Shown: positions 43,644 through 55,900 of the stretch, in pieces
How the letters are laid out: the number at the start of each line of letters is the position of its first letter
How positions within the stretch are numbered: position 1 is the first letter of the stretch
NCBI GenBank assembly: GCA_002099365.1
Contig: MSED01000006.1
Location: 2,356,001-2,420,000 of the forward strand
Source: Phialophora verrucosa
Taxonomy: Eukaryota; Ascomycota; Eurotiomycetes; Chaetothyriales; Herpotrichiellaceae
Reading direction: 5' to 3'
DNA length: 64,000 nucleotides
Translations under genes and position numbers: made by a program
The notes under the pieces: model-generated
Seen by the model: only the letters and a program-made list of their open reading frames with translations
What the model was told of the DNA's origin: nothing
Database searches by the model: none

Positions 43644-43960
43644 TATTAGTATAAGTTACATGCTATAATATAAGCTTATTCTAGAATAGCCTAGAAGCTT
43701 CTAGTATACTTAATTTATAATTAAGCTTACTAATTAAGCTTCTATACTATTTATTATAGTTCTATAGCTAGTATCCTTTAAACTATATAAGGATATATCC
43801 TCTCCCTCTAGATAGCTATTTCACTAAGTTCTTAATATATTAAGTTACTAATATTAAGAGTTATAAAACTCTAAAGCGATTATCCGATTACTAGTTACTT
43901 CCGCGATCCCACTAATAAGCTATTACTAATATTATAGCTTATTCCCCTGTCCTCCGAATA
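43644..43960 (+). repeat. Copia 3' LTR (317 bp)
   Basis: Direct partner of 38438-38754. It carries more RIP-type changes in its first half than the 5' LTR. Confidence 0.95.
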
Positions 43961-46900
43961 ATTAATAGATATTATATAAGTTAATATAGATATATATATC
44001 GCTTTTAATTTATAGCTACTAATAATATTATATAATAATATTAGTTATCCTTTATTACTTAAAATATCCCCCTTCTTAAGGATTATTATAGTTTACTTAT
44101 ATTATCTCTCGCTTTATAGTAAGATTATATAATATATATATAATTATATTATAATACGCGATACTATTCTAATCCTTTAATTATTAACTTTTATATATAT
44201 TTAATATAATATAGCTATTTAAGATACTTAACTAATAAGCCTCCTTATACTATTTATTTAATACTTAGAGTTCTTATATATATCTAGTAAGCGAGTCGCG
44301 ATATAGCGCTATATCCTTTCGCTTTTATTCTTTAATATAAGGTTATATTATAGTTTATTCTTCTAAAGTAGATAGTATAATAATATTATATATACTATTA
44401 GTAAAACTCCTACCTTCCTAAACCTTAATATAAGTTAATACTCTAACGACTATTTTATCGCCGGCTTATATACGCCCTATATATAAGTCTTCTTTTAGCG
44501 GTATACGCTTCCTTAGTAGTACCTTTAAGATATTCTCTTTAGGAGGCTCTTTTTTACTTATATAGTCTAGCCGATAAGATAACTTATCTATAAAGTTATT
44601 CTTTCCTTACTATTATTAAATATAAAAGTTATATATAGCTAGTATCTTAGCCTAGCGTATTTAGCGATAGTTTAAAACCTTTATAATTATAAAGCTTTAT
44701 AACGCTTTTAGACTACAGATTAGACACCGGGTAGTCCGATAAGATAGTACAACCCTATAGGGTTTTAAGCCCTATCGGATAGCTAATTTAATACTAAGAG
44801 CCCTATTAAATCGGACACTATAGGGGTCGGACTATACCGTCGGACAACTAGTACAGTCCGAAATAAATTTTTTTTTAAAAAATTACTATAATTAGTATAT
44901 TTTATTACTTTTTTTTAGAATTATTACTAAAATTATTACTATTTTTAATAAAAATTTAAGGTTTCGAACGGTCTTAGTAAAACCCGACCCGTCTAAAACC
45001 TTATTTAGAACTAATCGGACTCGGGCTCGAACAAGATAAAAGTATCCGAGTACTATTATCAAACCGGATAAAAGCTTCTATAACCCGACCTAAAACTATC
45101 CGATCTATAGTCTAAACACTTTATAATTAATAAATATTATTATATTTATTATAAGCGCTTTAAGGTAGTAGCGCTACTCCTTAAATATATAAATAATAAC
45201 GAGTATCTCCTTATCTTTTATATAATAATTCCTCTCCGCCGAAGTTATCTTTCGAGAGAAGAATACTATAAGTCTTTATTAGATACAACTATTATATATT
45301 TTATATACTTATATTATTATACCCCTAATAACTTCTTTAAATATATTTACTTTAACGCGAGATTATCTCTTTAAGTTAAAGTAAGCTAATATAGGTGTAG
45401 TTAAGAAGCGTTCCTTTAGCGTATAAAATATAAGGTTAGCCTCTAGTATCTATTTAAACGAGCTTATCTTTTTACTCTTTACTATTTTAGTAAGTAAATT
45501 TATAATAGAAGTAACTATATATAAGTATTAATATATAAACTCGTAATAAAAGTTTATAAACTTAAGAAATACTTAGACTTCTCGGAATAATATTAGGACT
45601 AGCTACTCTTAAATTATAACTACTTTATTAGGATTTATCGATATATTATTAACTTCTACTTAATACTCTAGGAAGTTAACTTCTTATATAAAGAACTTAT
45701 ATTTAAATAGCTTAATATATAGACTATATTCCTTTAGTCTCTTAAGTATAAATAATATATATCTTTTATACTCTTCTTTATTCTCGCTGAATATAAGTAT
45801 ATTATTTATATATATTATATAAATATAGTTAAATAGTCCTTTTAGGGTCTTATTAATATACCCTTAAAAGGATATCGAAATATTTATTAACCCGAATAAT
45901 ATAATAAGATACTTAAAGTGCTTATAGCGCGTATAAAATATAGTCTTCTAGCGATCTTCCTTTATAATACGGATTTAATAATAAGTATCTTTAAGATCTA
46001 ACTTTATAAAGATCTTCGCTCCGCTTAAGCGGTCTAGGATCTTTAAGATAAAAGATAGTAAATACTAATTCTTCTTTATAACTTAGTTTAAACTATAGTA
46101 GTTAATATAGAGTTATAAGCTACTATTAGCTTTTAAAATAAATAAAATAAGTACTCCGGTTAAAGATTTATTAAGTTAAATCTAACCTTTCTCTAGCGTA
46201 CTCTTAATATACTCGCGTAAGACTTATAGCTCTTTCGTACTAAGTAAATATATAAAACTCTATAGAACTATTTCGCTCTTCTAGATAGGAATTAAATATT
46301 TAGTCTTAGTCTCTATAGCGAAGGGGTCTTTATTAGATTCTCTAAAGATACTAGTATACTTTACTAGCTATAAATTAAGTTTAACTTTTTCTATTACTAT
46401 AAGCGATATATCTATATATTATATACTATTCTTATTAAGTAGCTTTATAAGGATTACCCTTAGAGATATAGTCTTTATTTCTTTAAGTAACTATACTACT
46501 AAAATATAAATAATATATAGCTCGCGTTCTTCATATACCTACTATATATCTTTCTACTAATTAATATTAAGATTTATCTCTTTTAGCTAAGGGATCTCTA
46601 AAATAATATTATAAATAAGGATATTAATAATAATATATTTATATAACTTTATTATATATACTCCTTATATATTAATTAGGCGAGTATTAATTTAGTATTA
46701 TCTATAGGTCCTAATAAGCTAGCTACTAATATTCTAAACTAAGATATTTATAGTTATTAGTTCCGCGCCTATTTTTATAATAAAAAGTTAAGAGATAAAG
46801 TTTATTTATATCCCGCTATTAATTAGTATATATACTATATATATACTTTTTTCGAACTTAAGCTTAATATCTATAATAAAAGACTTTAGCTTACTCTTAT

Positions 46901-47850
46901 CGTTTATTACTAGCGCCTTCTCCTTAAGTCTTAGCGTTACTATAACGCTTAATAAGCTAAATCCTAGTTTTTTAACTTATTTTTATCTTTTATCTTAACT
47001 TTCTCGGTACTCTTTACTTACAACACTTCTTTATCTTATACCTCCTTCGCCTTAGGCGTATAGTAGTCTCTTTCTCTATAGCTTATTTTTCTATAATTAA
47101 AGTATTCTCTAATAAAATATAATAATATAGCGTTTTCCTTTCGCTTAATCTTCTTAAAAGGGGTAGAGGAGGCTCGCTTATATATTTTATATACTTTATT
47201 AATAGGTTATCTTTATAAGCTATTTACTATAAATATTATTAAAGTTATTTTAAATTATATAAACTATATATTATATATATTTATTAACTATTTATTATAG
47301 TTAATTATACTCTTTAGTTATTATATTAAAATAAAAATCTACGCTTATAAAGTAATTACTTATAAATTACGCTTTATTATATTATATAATACTAAAGATA
47401 AAGCTTAATAAAGGGCTTAGCCCTTTTATTTATCCTCTATAAGAGGTTTAATATCTTCTTCTAGAATTTTAATCTTTAATATAAGATTATAAACTAATTA
47501 AGTTACACTTTACTTAATTATCGCTAGTTATTTAAATACCTCTCCTTTTCTAATATTAATATCCTCTATAATATCTTTATACTATAAGAGAAACACTTCC
47601 TATATTATTAAAAGAGGTTTATCTTCTCTTTAATTATATCTTTAATATATTATTATATAATTATTAAAATAGTTAGCTATAGTTTATATATAATATATTT
47701 AGTTTAGCGTAATATTATATAAAATTAATTTAAAGGTAGTTTATTAACTATTATTAAAGCTATATAGCTTTATTATTATTTTACTATTAAAGGATTTAGG
47801 CTTTATAATCTTAATTATTATTAAACTTATTTATATAAAAAAATAGGAAA
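43961..47850 (-). mobile_element. Ty3/Gypsy chromovirus relic, 5' part (gag, protease region, RT, RNase H, integrase N-terminus)
   Basis: This continues the element seen at 37192-38437; the Copia insertion separates them. On the minus strand a gag-like frame runs down from about 47850 and contains a CCHC knuckle relic at about 47135-47095 (EYFNYRKISYREKDYY, cysteines read as Tyr, the expected RIP outcome). RT lies at about 46200-45550, with the catalytic box near 45815-45800 now reading YINNILIFSEN, then YKRYILFILKRLKEYSLYIK and FLEY .. ISINPNKV, the typical Gypsy RT/RNase H join. The 5' LTR is missing: next to gag stands the Tad LINE, so the rest may lie beyond 64 kb. Boundary at 47850 is approximate (+/- 50 bp). 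Confidence 0.85.
44709..45114. mobile_element. hAT-like miniature element copy 2
   Basis: 406 bp with 18-bp terminal inverted repeats (44709-44726 and 45097-45114) that differ only by transitions. The 8-bp flanks are AACGCTTT (44701-44708) and AACACTTT (45115-45122), one transition apart. The ends match copy 1, and the last ~25 bp are nearly identical between copies, so both belong to one family. It is inserted in the Gypsy relic and keeps more CpA than its surroundings, suggesting a later insertion. Non-autonomous. Confidence 0.85.
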
Positions 47851-47859
47851 CTACTATAC

Positions 47860-48504
47860 TAAGCCGCGTAAGGTTACAAGCGACTATAAACAGCTATAAG
47901 TAGCCTAGTAATAGCTATATATCTCCTAGAAGGAGAGAAATAGAGAGTATTAACCCTATAGCTTAAGGGGAAAGCTAAGGGGAAGCTCCCCCCTCTATTA
48001 GCTAAATAATAAGCGCGCGGTCCCGGAAGGCTATAGAGCTATACGAGAAGCTCTAAAGACTTATAGATAGTTCGGAGATTATAGAAAGAGACGAGAAAGA
48101 GTACTTAGTTATTAAAAAAGATATATTAATTAAGATTATTAAGGCCTAAACTAATAATAATATAATATTATATAACTATATAATTATAAATAATATTAAG
48201 AAGATCCTTAAGAATATAAAGGAAATTAAGAAGAAACTTAAGAGGAGTAATAAGAGCTTGTTAAAGATATAGAGTTAAATAATAACCCTCTCGCTAAAAG
48301 CGCTATACCTCTCCTTAGCGCCTTAAGCGCTAGTAAAGCGACGCGATAAAAAGATTACGGTTATAATCCGAAACGAGAAGAAGAGCGAATATATTTAAAA
48401 TATAGGTATTAAGGCTCTCCTCGATATAATCTATTATAAAGAACTAAAGAAGGCGATAAAGAATATCTTAATAGTAAAGAAATTAAAGAGTAGTAACCTT
48501 TTAT
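47860..48504 (+). mobile_element. Tad-type LINE, 5' fragment
   Basis: A + strand relic frame (..LYEKL.RLIDSSEIIERDEKEYLVIKKDILIKIIKA .. LKKAIKNILIVKKLKSS..) continues in sense across the inserted Gypsy element into 60487 onward, where it becomes the ORF1 of a Tad-like LINE. The TTAT at 48501-48504 is the left target duplication of that insertion. The exact LINE 5' end is uncertain. Confidence 0.75.
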
Positions 48505-48803
48505 TAAACTAGGGTAAGGCTTTATAGCCTTTAGGTAGAGGGTCGTACGGCGGTAAATACTACCTCTTTATCCCCGGTATACTATATAGTAATAAACAGC
48601 TTTATAAGGAATAATATTATATATTTTATTACCTATAGTATATATATATATTAAATATATATAACTACTCTACTTATAATATATAGCGGAGGTATATAGC
48701 TTTACGCTAAGGATTTAACTAATTAGATAGTATAGTTACTTATCTATATATTATATAAGTATATATAGCTAATTAGCGCTATAAGTATTACCGCCCTATT
48801 ATA
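48505..48803 (-). repeat. Gypsy-2 3' LTR (299 bp)
   Basis: Pairs with 60188-60486 at the same length. The differences are transitions, mostly G-to-A or C-to-T in this copy, which has lost almost every CpA/TpG. Confidence 0.95.
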
Positions 48804-48813
48804 TCCCTCCCTT
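48804..48813 (-). other. Gypsy-2 polypurine tract
   Basis: On the minus strand AAGGGAGGGA directly precedes the LTR start TATAATAGGG (ancestral TG by RIP logic). This sets the element's orientation. Confidence 0.75.
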
Positions 48814-51800
48814 ATCGCTCGCTTCTTAACGACCTCGCTTAAGTAATTATCTAGAACTAATCTTATTACCTTTCGTAAGCTTCTCTATTACCTCTCTAAA
48901 GTTATTAATTTACCTCTCCTCTAAATCCTTCGGACTCTTTATTCTCGGTTCCGGAGATAACCCTATAGCCTTTACCTTATATCTAACTATCCTATAAATA
49001 TCCTATATAATCTTATATTAATCTCTAATATCTATAATAACGGCTAAAAGTATCTATTAAAGTCGGCGAGATTCGTATATCTTCGTATTAATAATAGCTA
49101 CAGTATTCTTAATAACCTAGAGTCTACAGCTATAAGTGTCGCCTTATTAATTCGAAATAAGCTTCACCTTATACGGGGTAATACTAAAGACTTTAGTATT
49201 TAGCTATTTAATAAAGAAGTTTATTACAGTTACAGCTCCTTAAGTTTAGGTTAGTAAGGAATTAATAATTAAGTAGGATTAGGTTATAGCGTCGGCGATA
49301 AGGAATAGCTAGTAGTTTTCTTCTCCCTTTAAGTTATTATTAAATATAATAAGGCGTCTTATATAGTTATTTATATCTTCTTAACCTTTAAACTTAATTA
49401 TTTATTTAGCTATAAAGTAGGAATTAATCTAACTTTAGAATATTAAGCTTATAATATATTTATACTATATATAAGTCTCTTTACGGCGGGAAGTAATTCC
49501 GGCTTCGATAAAGGAGTTACTAATCTATCCGAAATTAGTAAGATTAAGGCGAGCTATCTTTAAATTATAAGATAAAATATTAACTATATAATAATTAAAG
49601 TAGCTAAAAAGAATTTAATAGCCCCGCTAACCCTATTCCTTTTCCTATCTCTTAATTAGTTAATTAAGACCTTTTATCGGATCTTTATAATGTACCGCGA
49701 TTTATTTTAGACCTTTAAAGTATAATCTAATACCCTTCTCGGCTATATAAAGGTATACGGCTATATAGGATTTAGGTATATATTTTACGAGTAGCGATAG
49801 CGCGTTAATTATCTTATTAGCTCTAAATTTATAATAATATACTATATCTTTCTTTATTACTAGTAGCTTTTATAGCTTAAAGTTCTACTAATAAATATAT
49901 CGCTAGATTATTAATTAGGCGAACTAAATAGCTAGCTAGGTATTTAGGATCGGATTCGATAGTATTAAAGAAGTATTAGCTTTAATTAACCCGGGCGAAG
50001 GAATAGTATTAAAAGGACTCGTAATATATATTCTTTAGTTTATAGTCTATTAACTAATTTTAATACTATAGAATATACTGGAGATTTTCGGCTTCTTTAT
50101 AGATAATTTATATACGGGTGTTGAAGTATTAGGGCTAGAAGTTATTATTTATAGGTAGGGTCTTTTTTATACTCTCGAGATATTAATAGAGTTATTCTTT
50201 ATTAACTTTATCTATTCTTTACTTCTAAGAATAGAATAAGGTTCGCTTAGCTTTATAAGCTAAACTAATCCTTTTTAATATACCTTAACTAAACTTAATT
50301 TAATCGTTACTATACTTTACTACGGCTTTATAGGAATTAGCGCTATAGGACTTAGAGTTTAAGGCGATTCCGGATTAGTTTACTTAATCCGTTTTCTTTA
50401 AATACTCGGCCGCTTAGTTAGGGTAGTAGTAGACTTATTTAATCCTAAAAGATTCGCGATTATAGAAGTAAAAAGCTTACTAGTCTTTATATATATAATA
50501 AGCTAATAACTTATAGTCTCTAGTATAGGCTAAGGACTAGTAGTCTTTAATATAGACTCGATAATTTACTTCGGCGGTATAAATAGAGCTATCTTCGCGT
50601 TTAGATATTCTTCCGAGATAATTAAGTTTATATAGTTAAGAGGTTAAGCGCCGACTTAAAATAGTCTATTTACTTTAGTTAGTTTATACCTTTTAATTAT
50701 AAGAGTCTATTTAAGATTACTTTAATTTTAGTCTCGGATAGCTTTATTAGTAGCTACGCCTTTATCTATAATAATTTATAAATTATTAGCGGTTAAATAT
50801 ATTATAGTAGAGAAATAGCGCTTTAGTTTTAACTCTCTCTTAATTCTTATAAGTTAATAGATTATTTCGTATAAGGCTATTTATAATATTATTAAAGGTG
50901 TTTTATTAAAATATAATAAGTACTTTCGAATATATTAGTACTAATTTAGTAGAGTAGTAGTATCTTCGCTATACGGAATAATTAGTTAGTTAAAGAACTC
51001 TATAGAAGTCTAAGGAGGTAATTTTATAATTTCCCCTAAGAGTAGCTTAATATTCTTCTCTTTATATCTACTAATAAACACTTTAATATCGCTTATATAT
51101 ATATAATCTAAAAGGAGTTTTAATTAGAGTTCCCCTCGATAGTTATATCTCTTACTAAATTTTTCTTTTCCGGAAACTAATATACGGTATTTCTTAAATT
51201 CGGTCTTAGTAAATTTATAATACTTTATAGACCTTTTAGGCTATCGTGTTACGCTAGTTATCTATTTCTTTATACTTAATCTTAATATAGCTAAAGAAGT
51301 TATTAATATAGTCTAGATTATCCTAATTAAAATAGCTTTAACGGTAACTTTAAGGGATACTTCTTTAGTTCGAGTAGAGTAACGTATTAGTAAGATAGGC
51401 TAATTGTTAACTATATAGGTATTAGGAGCTTAGTACTTTTATCGTCGATTAGTAGAAACTATAGAGTTAAGATTTAGCTAAATAATTAGCGGCTTTAGTT
51501 ATAATTAATGTTAAACTCTAAATATCTTAATAGTAAGATTAATTTAAGTCTTTAGTAAGAAGCTATAAAGATAAATCTAAAAGGTAATAGAAATAAAATA
51601 TATAGTTAAGTAAGGCTTATAGTATAATTAAAATACTAAAGAGAGAGAGGAAAGGCGAGTTTAATAAAAATATTATTAATAGTAAAGGTATTAAAGTTTA
51701 TTCTAGAAAATTTAGAAAGGTTTAGAAGATTAAACTAATAATAAAGAAGAACTATTTAATAATTAAAGTTTATATTAAGAAGAAAGGCGTAAGGTTAAGG

Positions 51801-52900
51801 AAGAAGATATATATAAATAGTCGAGATAGAGAGAGTAAGGATAAGTATATACTATAAACTAATACTCTCCGGTACCGGGTAATAATATAATAAAGTAAGA
51901 TATTATTATTTATAGGTAATAGAGTATATTTATTACTCTTTTTACCTCTTAGGCTTATTAAGACCTCTAGTTTAAATAGTATATATTTACTATATAATAG
52001 CTCGAGAATAGAGATCTAAGAGATCGGGCGGTTATATAGATATTAGTTTATTAACCTCTCTTAATTATAATTATATATACTCGAAATATTTATTATTTAA
52101 TACTATTAGACGCTTTATTTCCCTTATTAATAATTAGTATTTAATCTATTATCGATATTATTTAATATTACGGCTCCTTTAACTATATCAATATTTAACT
52201 AATTATAACGCTCTTAGAAACTTTATATAATATATAAATATATATAATTAATTAAAGATAGCACTAAAATTTCTAGCGCTAACCTTAATTTTTCTTTATC
52301 TTAGCTACGCTATACTATTCTTAACTTAACTTTTTTAGCTTTATTTAATAATTCTAATATCTACTATATTTAGAGTAGTAATACTTTACTCTAGTATCGC
52401 TTCTCTCTTTAAGATCCTAGGTTAATAGAATAATAAGATCCGTAAACTAAAGTAACTTAATTTTAAGAAAATCTCTATTATAACTATACTTTAAATATTA
52501 AAATATTATAACTTAAACTAAAAGAAAACTATAAATAACTAAAGAAATTTAATCTTAAACTTTCCTATACTAGTAATAGCGATACTATACCTCCCTTACT
52601 ACTTTATATAGTAGAATACGGTATAAAGTAGAGTACTTATCTTATTCCTCTATAAACTCTTTAAATATATTTAATTTAGTATACTATTCTTAAATTTTAT
52701 CGCTAACCGGAGGTATCTCTACTATAAATACCGGTTCTTTATTTATCGGCGGTAGTATTCTCGCTCTTTATTTAAGCTATCGACTATAGTGTAAGTATAA
52801 AGGTATCTCTTACGGAGAAGGTATATTATCGTCGTTTAAAGACTCTTTAATATCCGCGGGATAAGAAAGATTAAAAGTTAGAACTTTATAAGCTTCTTCT
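48814..52900 (-). pseudogene. Unassigned coding-like relic downstream of Gypsy-2 integrase
   Basis: On the minus strand parts of this 4-kb stretch read like protein with RIP stops. Its end, about 49010-48830, reads ..YRIVRYKVKAIGLSPEPRIKSPKDLEER-like and stops just before the polypurine tract. Gypsy elements rarely have so much sequence here. It may be an extra ORF, or a further nested element whose ends I could not find. Confidence 0.35.
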
Positions 52901-55900
52901 TTCTAAGGATTATCTTTAAGCGTAAGTTTAATATTTATAAGGAAATCTTTAGGGCGTTAATAGAATTATTTAAGATAGTTAACTATATAAGTTCCCTATA
53001 GTCGGGAGCTATTAAGTTCCGCTAAAATATATATCCCCTTCTCTTAATTCGCCTTTATAATTCTAAATAGTTTAAATTAGCGGAATACTAACTTCTTCTC
53101 TATAAATATATTTATTAATCTAGCTATATTATAGCTTAATATTAATATACTCTCCTCGAGTAGCTATAAGTATAGGTTATAGTGTTTATTAAAGTACTTC
53201 TTTCTTAACCTTTATATTTTATTTAGACGTATCGCCGCCTCTTTTAGATTTTAGTTACGTCTTTTAAGAGCTTATATATATATAGCGATTAAATTAGTAA
53301 TATTAATAACTTTATCTTAATTTATAATATTCTATATTATAATCTCGAGTTTAATAGAAAGGATTAGCCGCTTAAGGAACTTAACTTTATATAGTATTAT
53401 ACTAGTTTTAGCTTTAACTATCGTTCGGTCGGCCTAAAGAATAACGTAAAGGTAATTTATTTAAGTACTACCGCTGTTAGTATAAGTTATCTTTAAGAGA
53501 GCGTTTATAACGCCTTTATACTTAACTTCTACTTAGCTATTCGCTTATAGATAATATATAGAGATAACTATATATTTAATTCTATATCTATTTATAAGTG
53601 CTTTTATTTATCCCTTATTCTTTAGTCCGCTATTATATATTAGTCGTCTAAATAGTCTATAGCGATAAATAATCTCTTTCTAGAGGAACTTTACTATAGT
53701 AGCACTATTAGTAACTATAATACCTCGCGCTTCTACCTAACCGCTTATATTACTTCGGGCTTTAATAAGATACCTTTTTCCTTAAGATATTAGTATTAAG
53801 GTATAATTAACGCTAATTTATTCCTAGCGTTTATCGACTAAAGTTAGAAATATCGCGTTATATAGCCTTTAGCTTATATAGAACTAATACTCTAGATAGG
53901 TCTTTATAAATACTTCTATATTTTAGTATTAACTCTTCTAGTAGTAATAGTTAAATATCCTTTAATATATTACTTTATAACTAAAATATTTAATATTATT
54001 ATATATTACTTTAAGTATTCTTCGCTTTTCTATATTATTATTAATTACTCTCTTACTTAGCTTATTCTCTATTAGCTTTTAAAATAAATACTCTTCTTTA
54101 ATAAAGTAGTTAGTTAAGTCCTTTTATAGTTTCTAAAACTTATTATTATTTATCCCTAAAGGACGTTACTAGTCTTATAGATATTTAGCGAGCCTCTTTA
54201 ATTCCTTTAAGTACTCTTCCTTAAATAATTAGATTATATAAGGTTTACTAGAGCTTATAGATTAATCTTAAATATAAGTAACTATAGGTCTTACTAAAGT
54301 AAAGTCTTAATAAGTAGTGTTTTACTTAATCGGTTAAAGGCTTCCTTATATAAAGAGTATCTAAGCTTTAATCTATTCCTTAATATCTTCTTTCTACTTA
54401 GCTTCTTTAATATCTTCCTAGGTCGGAGGGTGTTAAGATAAGGTATCGGTAACTATATTTTACTTATCTAGAATATACTATATCTCGAAATTAAATCTAC
54501 GGATCTATATTAGCTATTAATTAATAATAGCCCCGGGTAAGTCGGTTAACTACCGGTTAAGCTAGGCCGTAAGAGTTATTATATCGGTCTCTATAATAAA
54601 GTAAATAGCGTATAGCTAATATTTAAACTTCTTAAGGGCTTTTAGTAATCCGCGGGCTTCCCGCTTAAGTACATTATATTCTCTTTTAGCCTTAGACTAG
54701 ATATTACTCTTATACCTTATAGTATATTATTTACTTATTACTAGATTTACCTATATAATTATAGCGTCTTAGCCTCTTTTATTAGCGTCGATAGTAAGTA
54801 TAATTAGGCTAGCGCCTTTTCGATAGTCTAGATTAATTAATATAGGAGTAATAAATAACGCCTTCTTTAGATCTTTTATATTTTTAGTATATATCTTTAT
54901 CTAGATCTAGATAATATTCTTTTAAAGTAAGTTATATAAAGGCTTTACTATTATTATAAAATAAAAAATCTATATATAATAATATATATAGATCTTAAGG
55001 AATCTATAAAGTTCTAGCTAATTTATCGGAGTTAGTTACATTAGGATTTTATAAATCTTAGACTATTATAGATATTATCCGTCTTAATTATAGATATACC
55101 CGACTATTTTAATCTCTTATATATAGAGCTATAGTTTTTATCCGGCTATAGTAGCACTAGTAAGCTTAAGATTAAGTAGTATTATATTTAGATTTATTAG
55201 ATATTTTAGTATATATAAATATACTTAAGGAACTATCTCTAGTTACTAATAGTTATTCTTTAGTCCTTTTATACTAATATTGTTTAGGAATAGCCGAGTA
55301 GCTTTCGGTATCTATTCCTTTAGAATTTAGTTTATAATCTATATAAATTACGCTATAAAATTAGTTATATCTTATAAAAGTATTATATAATAAATAAGTC
55401 TAATTAGAGTATAAATCTCTATTAGATCTTAGCTCTCTCTTATAAGTTTAATTTAATTATAGCCTAAGAGCTAATTTAATAAGAAGGTTATTTATATTTC
55501 GCTGAACTCTTCCGCGAAGTTATTAGCTAAAGGAGGTAGATTTATATCTTAAATTATTATTTAATTAATATTCTATATTATAATTACTAATTAATACTCC
55601 TTAGGCTTCTTTTTCTTAATTAGGAAGAATAGGTTTCGGTATAATTTATACCTTAGTTTAAAGAGATTTAAGTTAATTTTCTCTTTTATTAGTGTAATTA
55701 TAACTAACTCGAGTACCTTCGGGATAAGGAAGCTCTTTACCTACTATAGGGTATATAGAATAGTCTATATTACCTACAGAGGTACTACTTTATAATAAAT
55801 CCGTCTAATTTCTTTAAGGTCCTAAGTTAGAGCTCCTTCGCGGTTATATAGAATCTCTATAAGAATTTCCTTCTTATTAGGTATTAAATTAAGTCCGATA

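Larger units (their letters stand above)
38438..43960 (+). mobile_element. Ty1/Copia retrotransposon, complete but RIP-inactivated
   Basis: 5523 bp with 317-bp LTRs and an ATTAA target duplication. All recognisable domains lie in one frame (codon starts congruent at 39896, 40868, 42110 and 42683), so a single gag-pol polyprotein carries substitutions but no net frameshift. Order is gag with a CCHC knuckle (39896-39937), integrase, reverse transcriptase, RNase H, which is the Copia order. Integrase shows HxxY-type LNIYRPIT near 40683, FIDNKTR near 40740, YSDNAKEYK near 40868 and the last DDE block near 41050 (its Glu codon now reads Lys). RT shows KLNKALYSLKQ near 41958 and the catalytic box at 42110-42121 (YIDN). 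RNase H shows GSPLS .. SSKL .. TVALSSYKAEYIAL at 42683-42760. It retains more CpA/TpG than its surroundings, so it was probably inserted later. It interrupts the minus-strand Gypsy integrase. Confidence 0.95.

Noticed and set aside
36612..48803. A Gypsy-1 LTR pair
   Set aside because: I compared the sequence after the 37.2-kb polypurine tract with the 47.2-48.5 kb region and found no matching direct repeat; the 5' LTR is probably outside the window.
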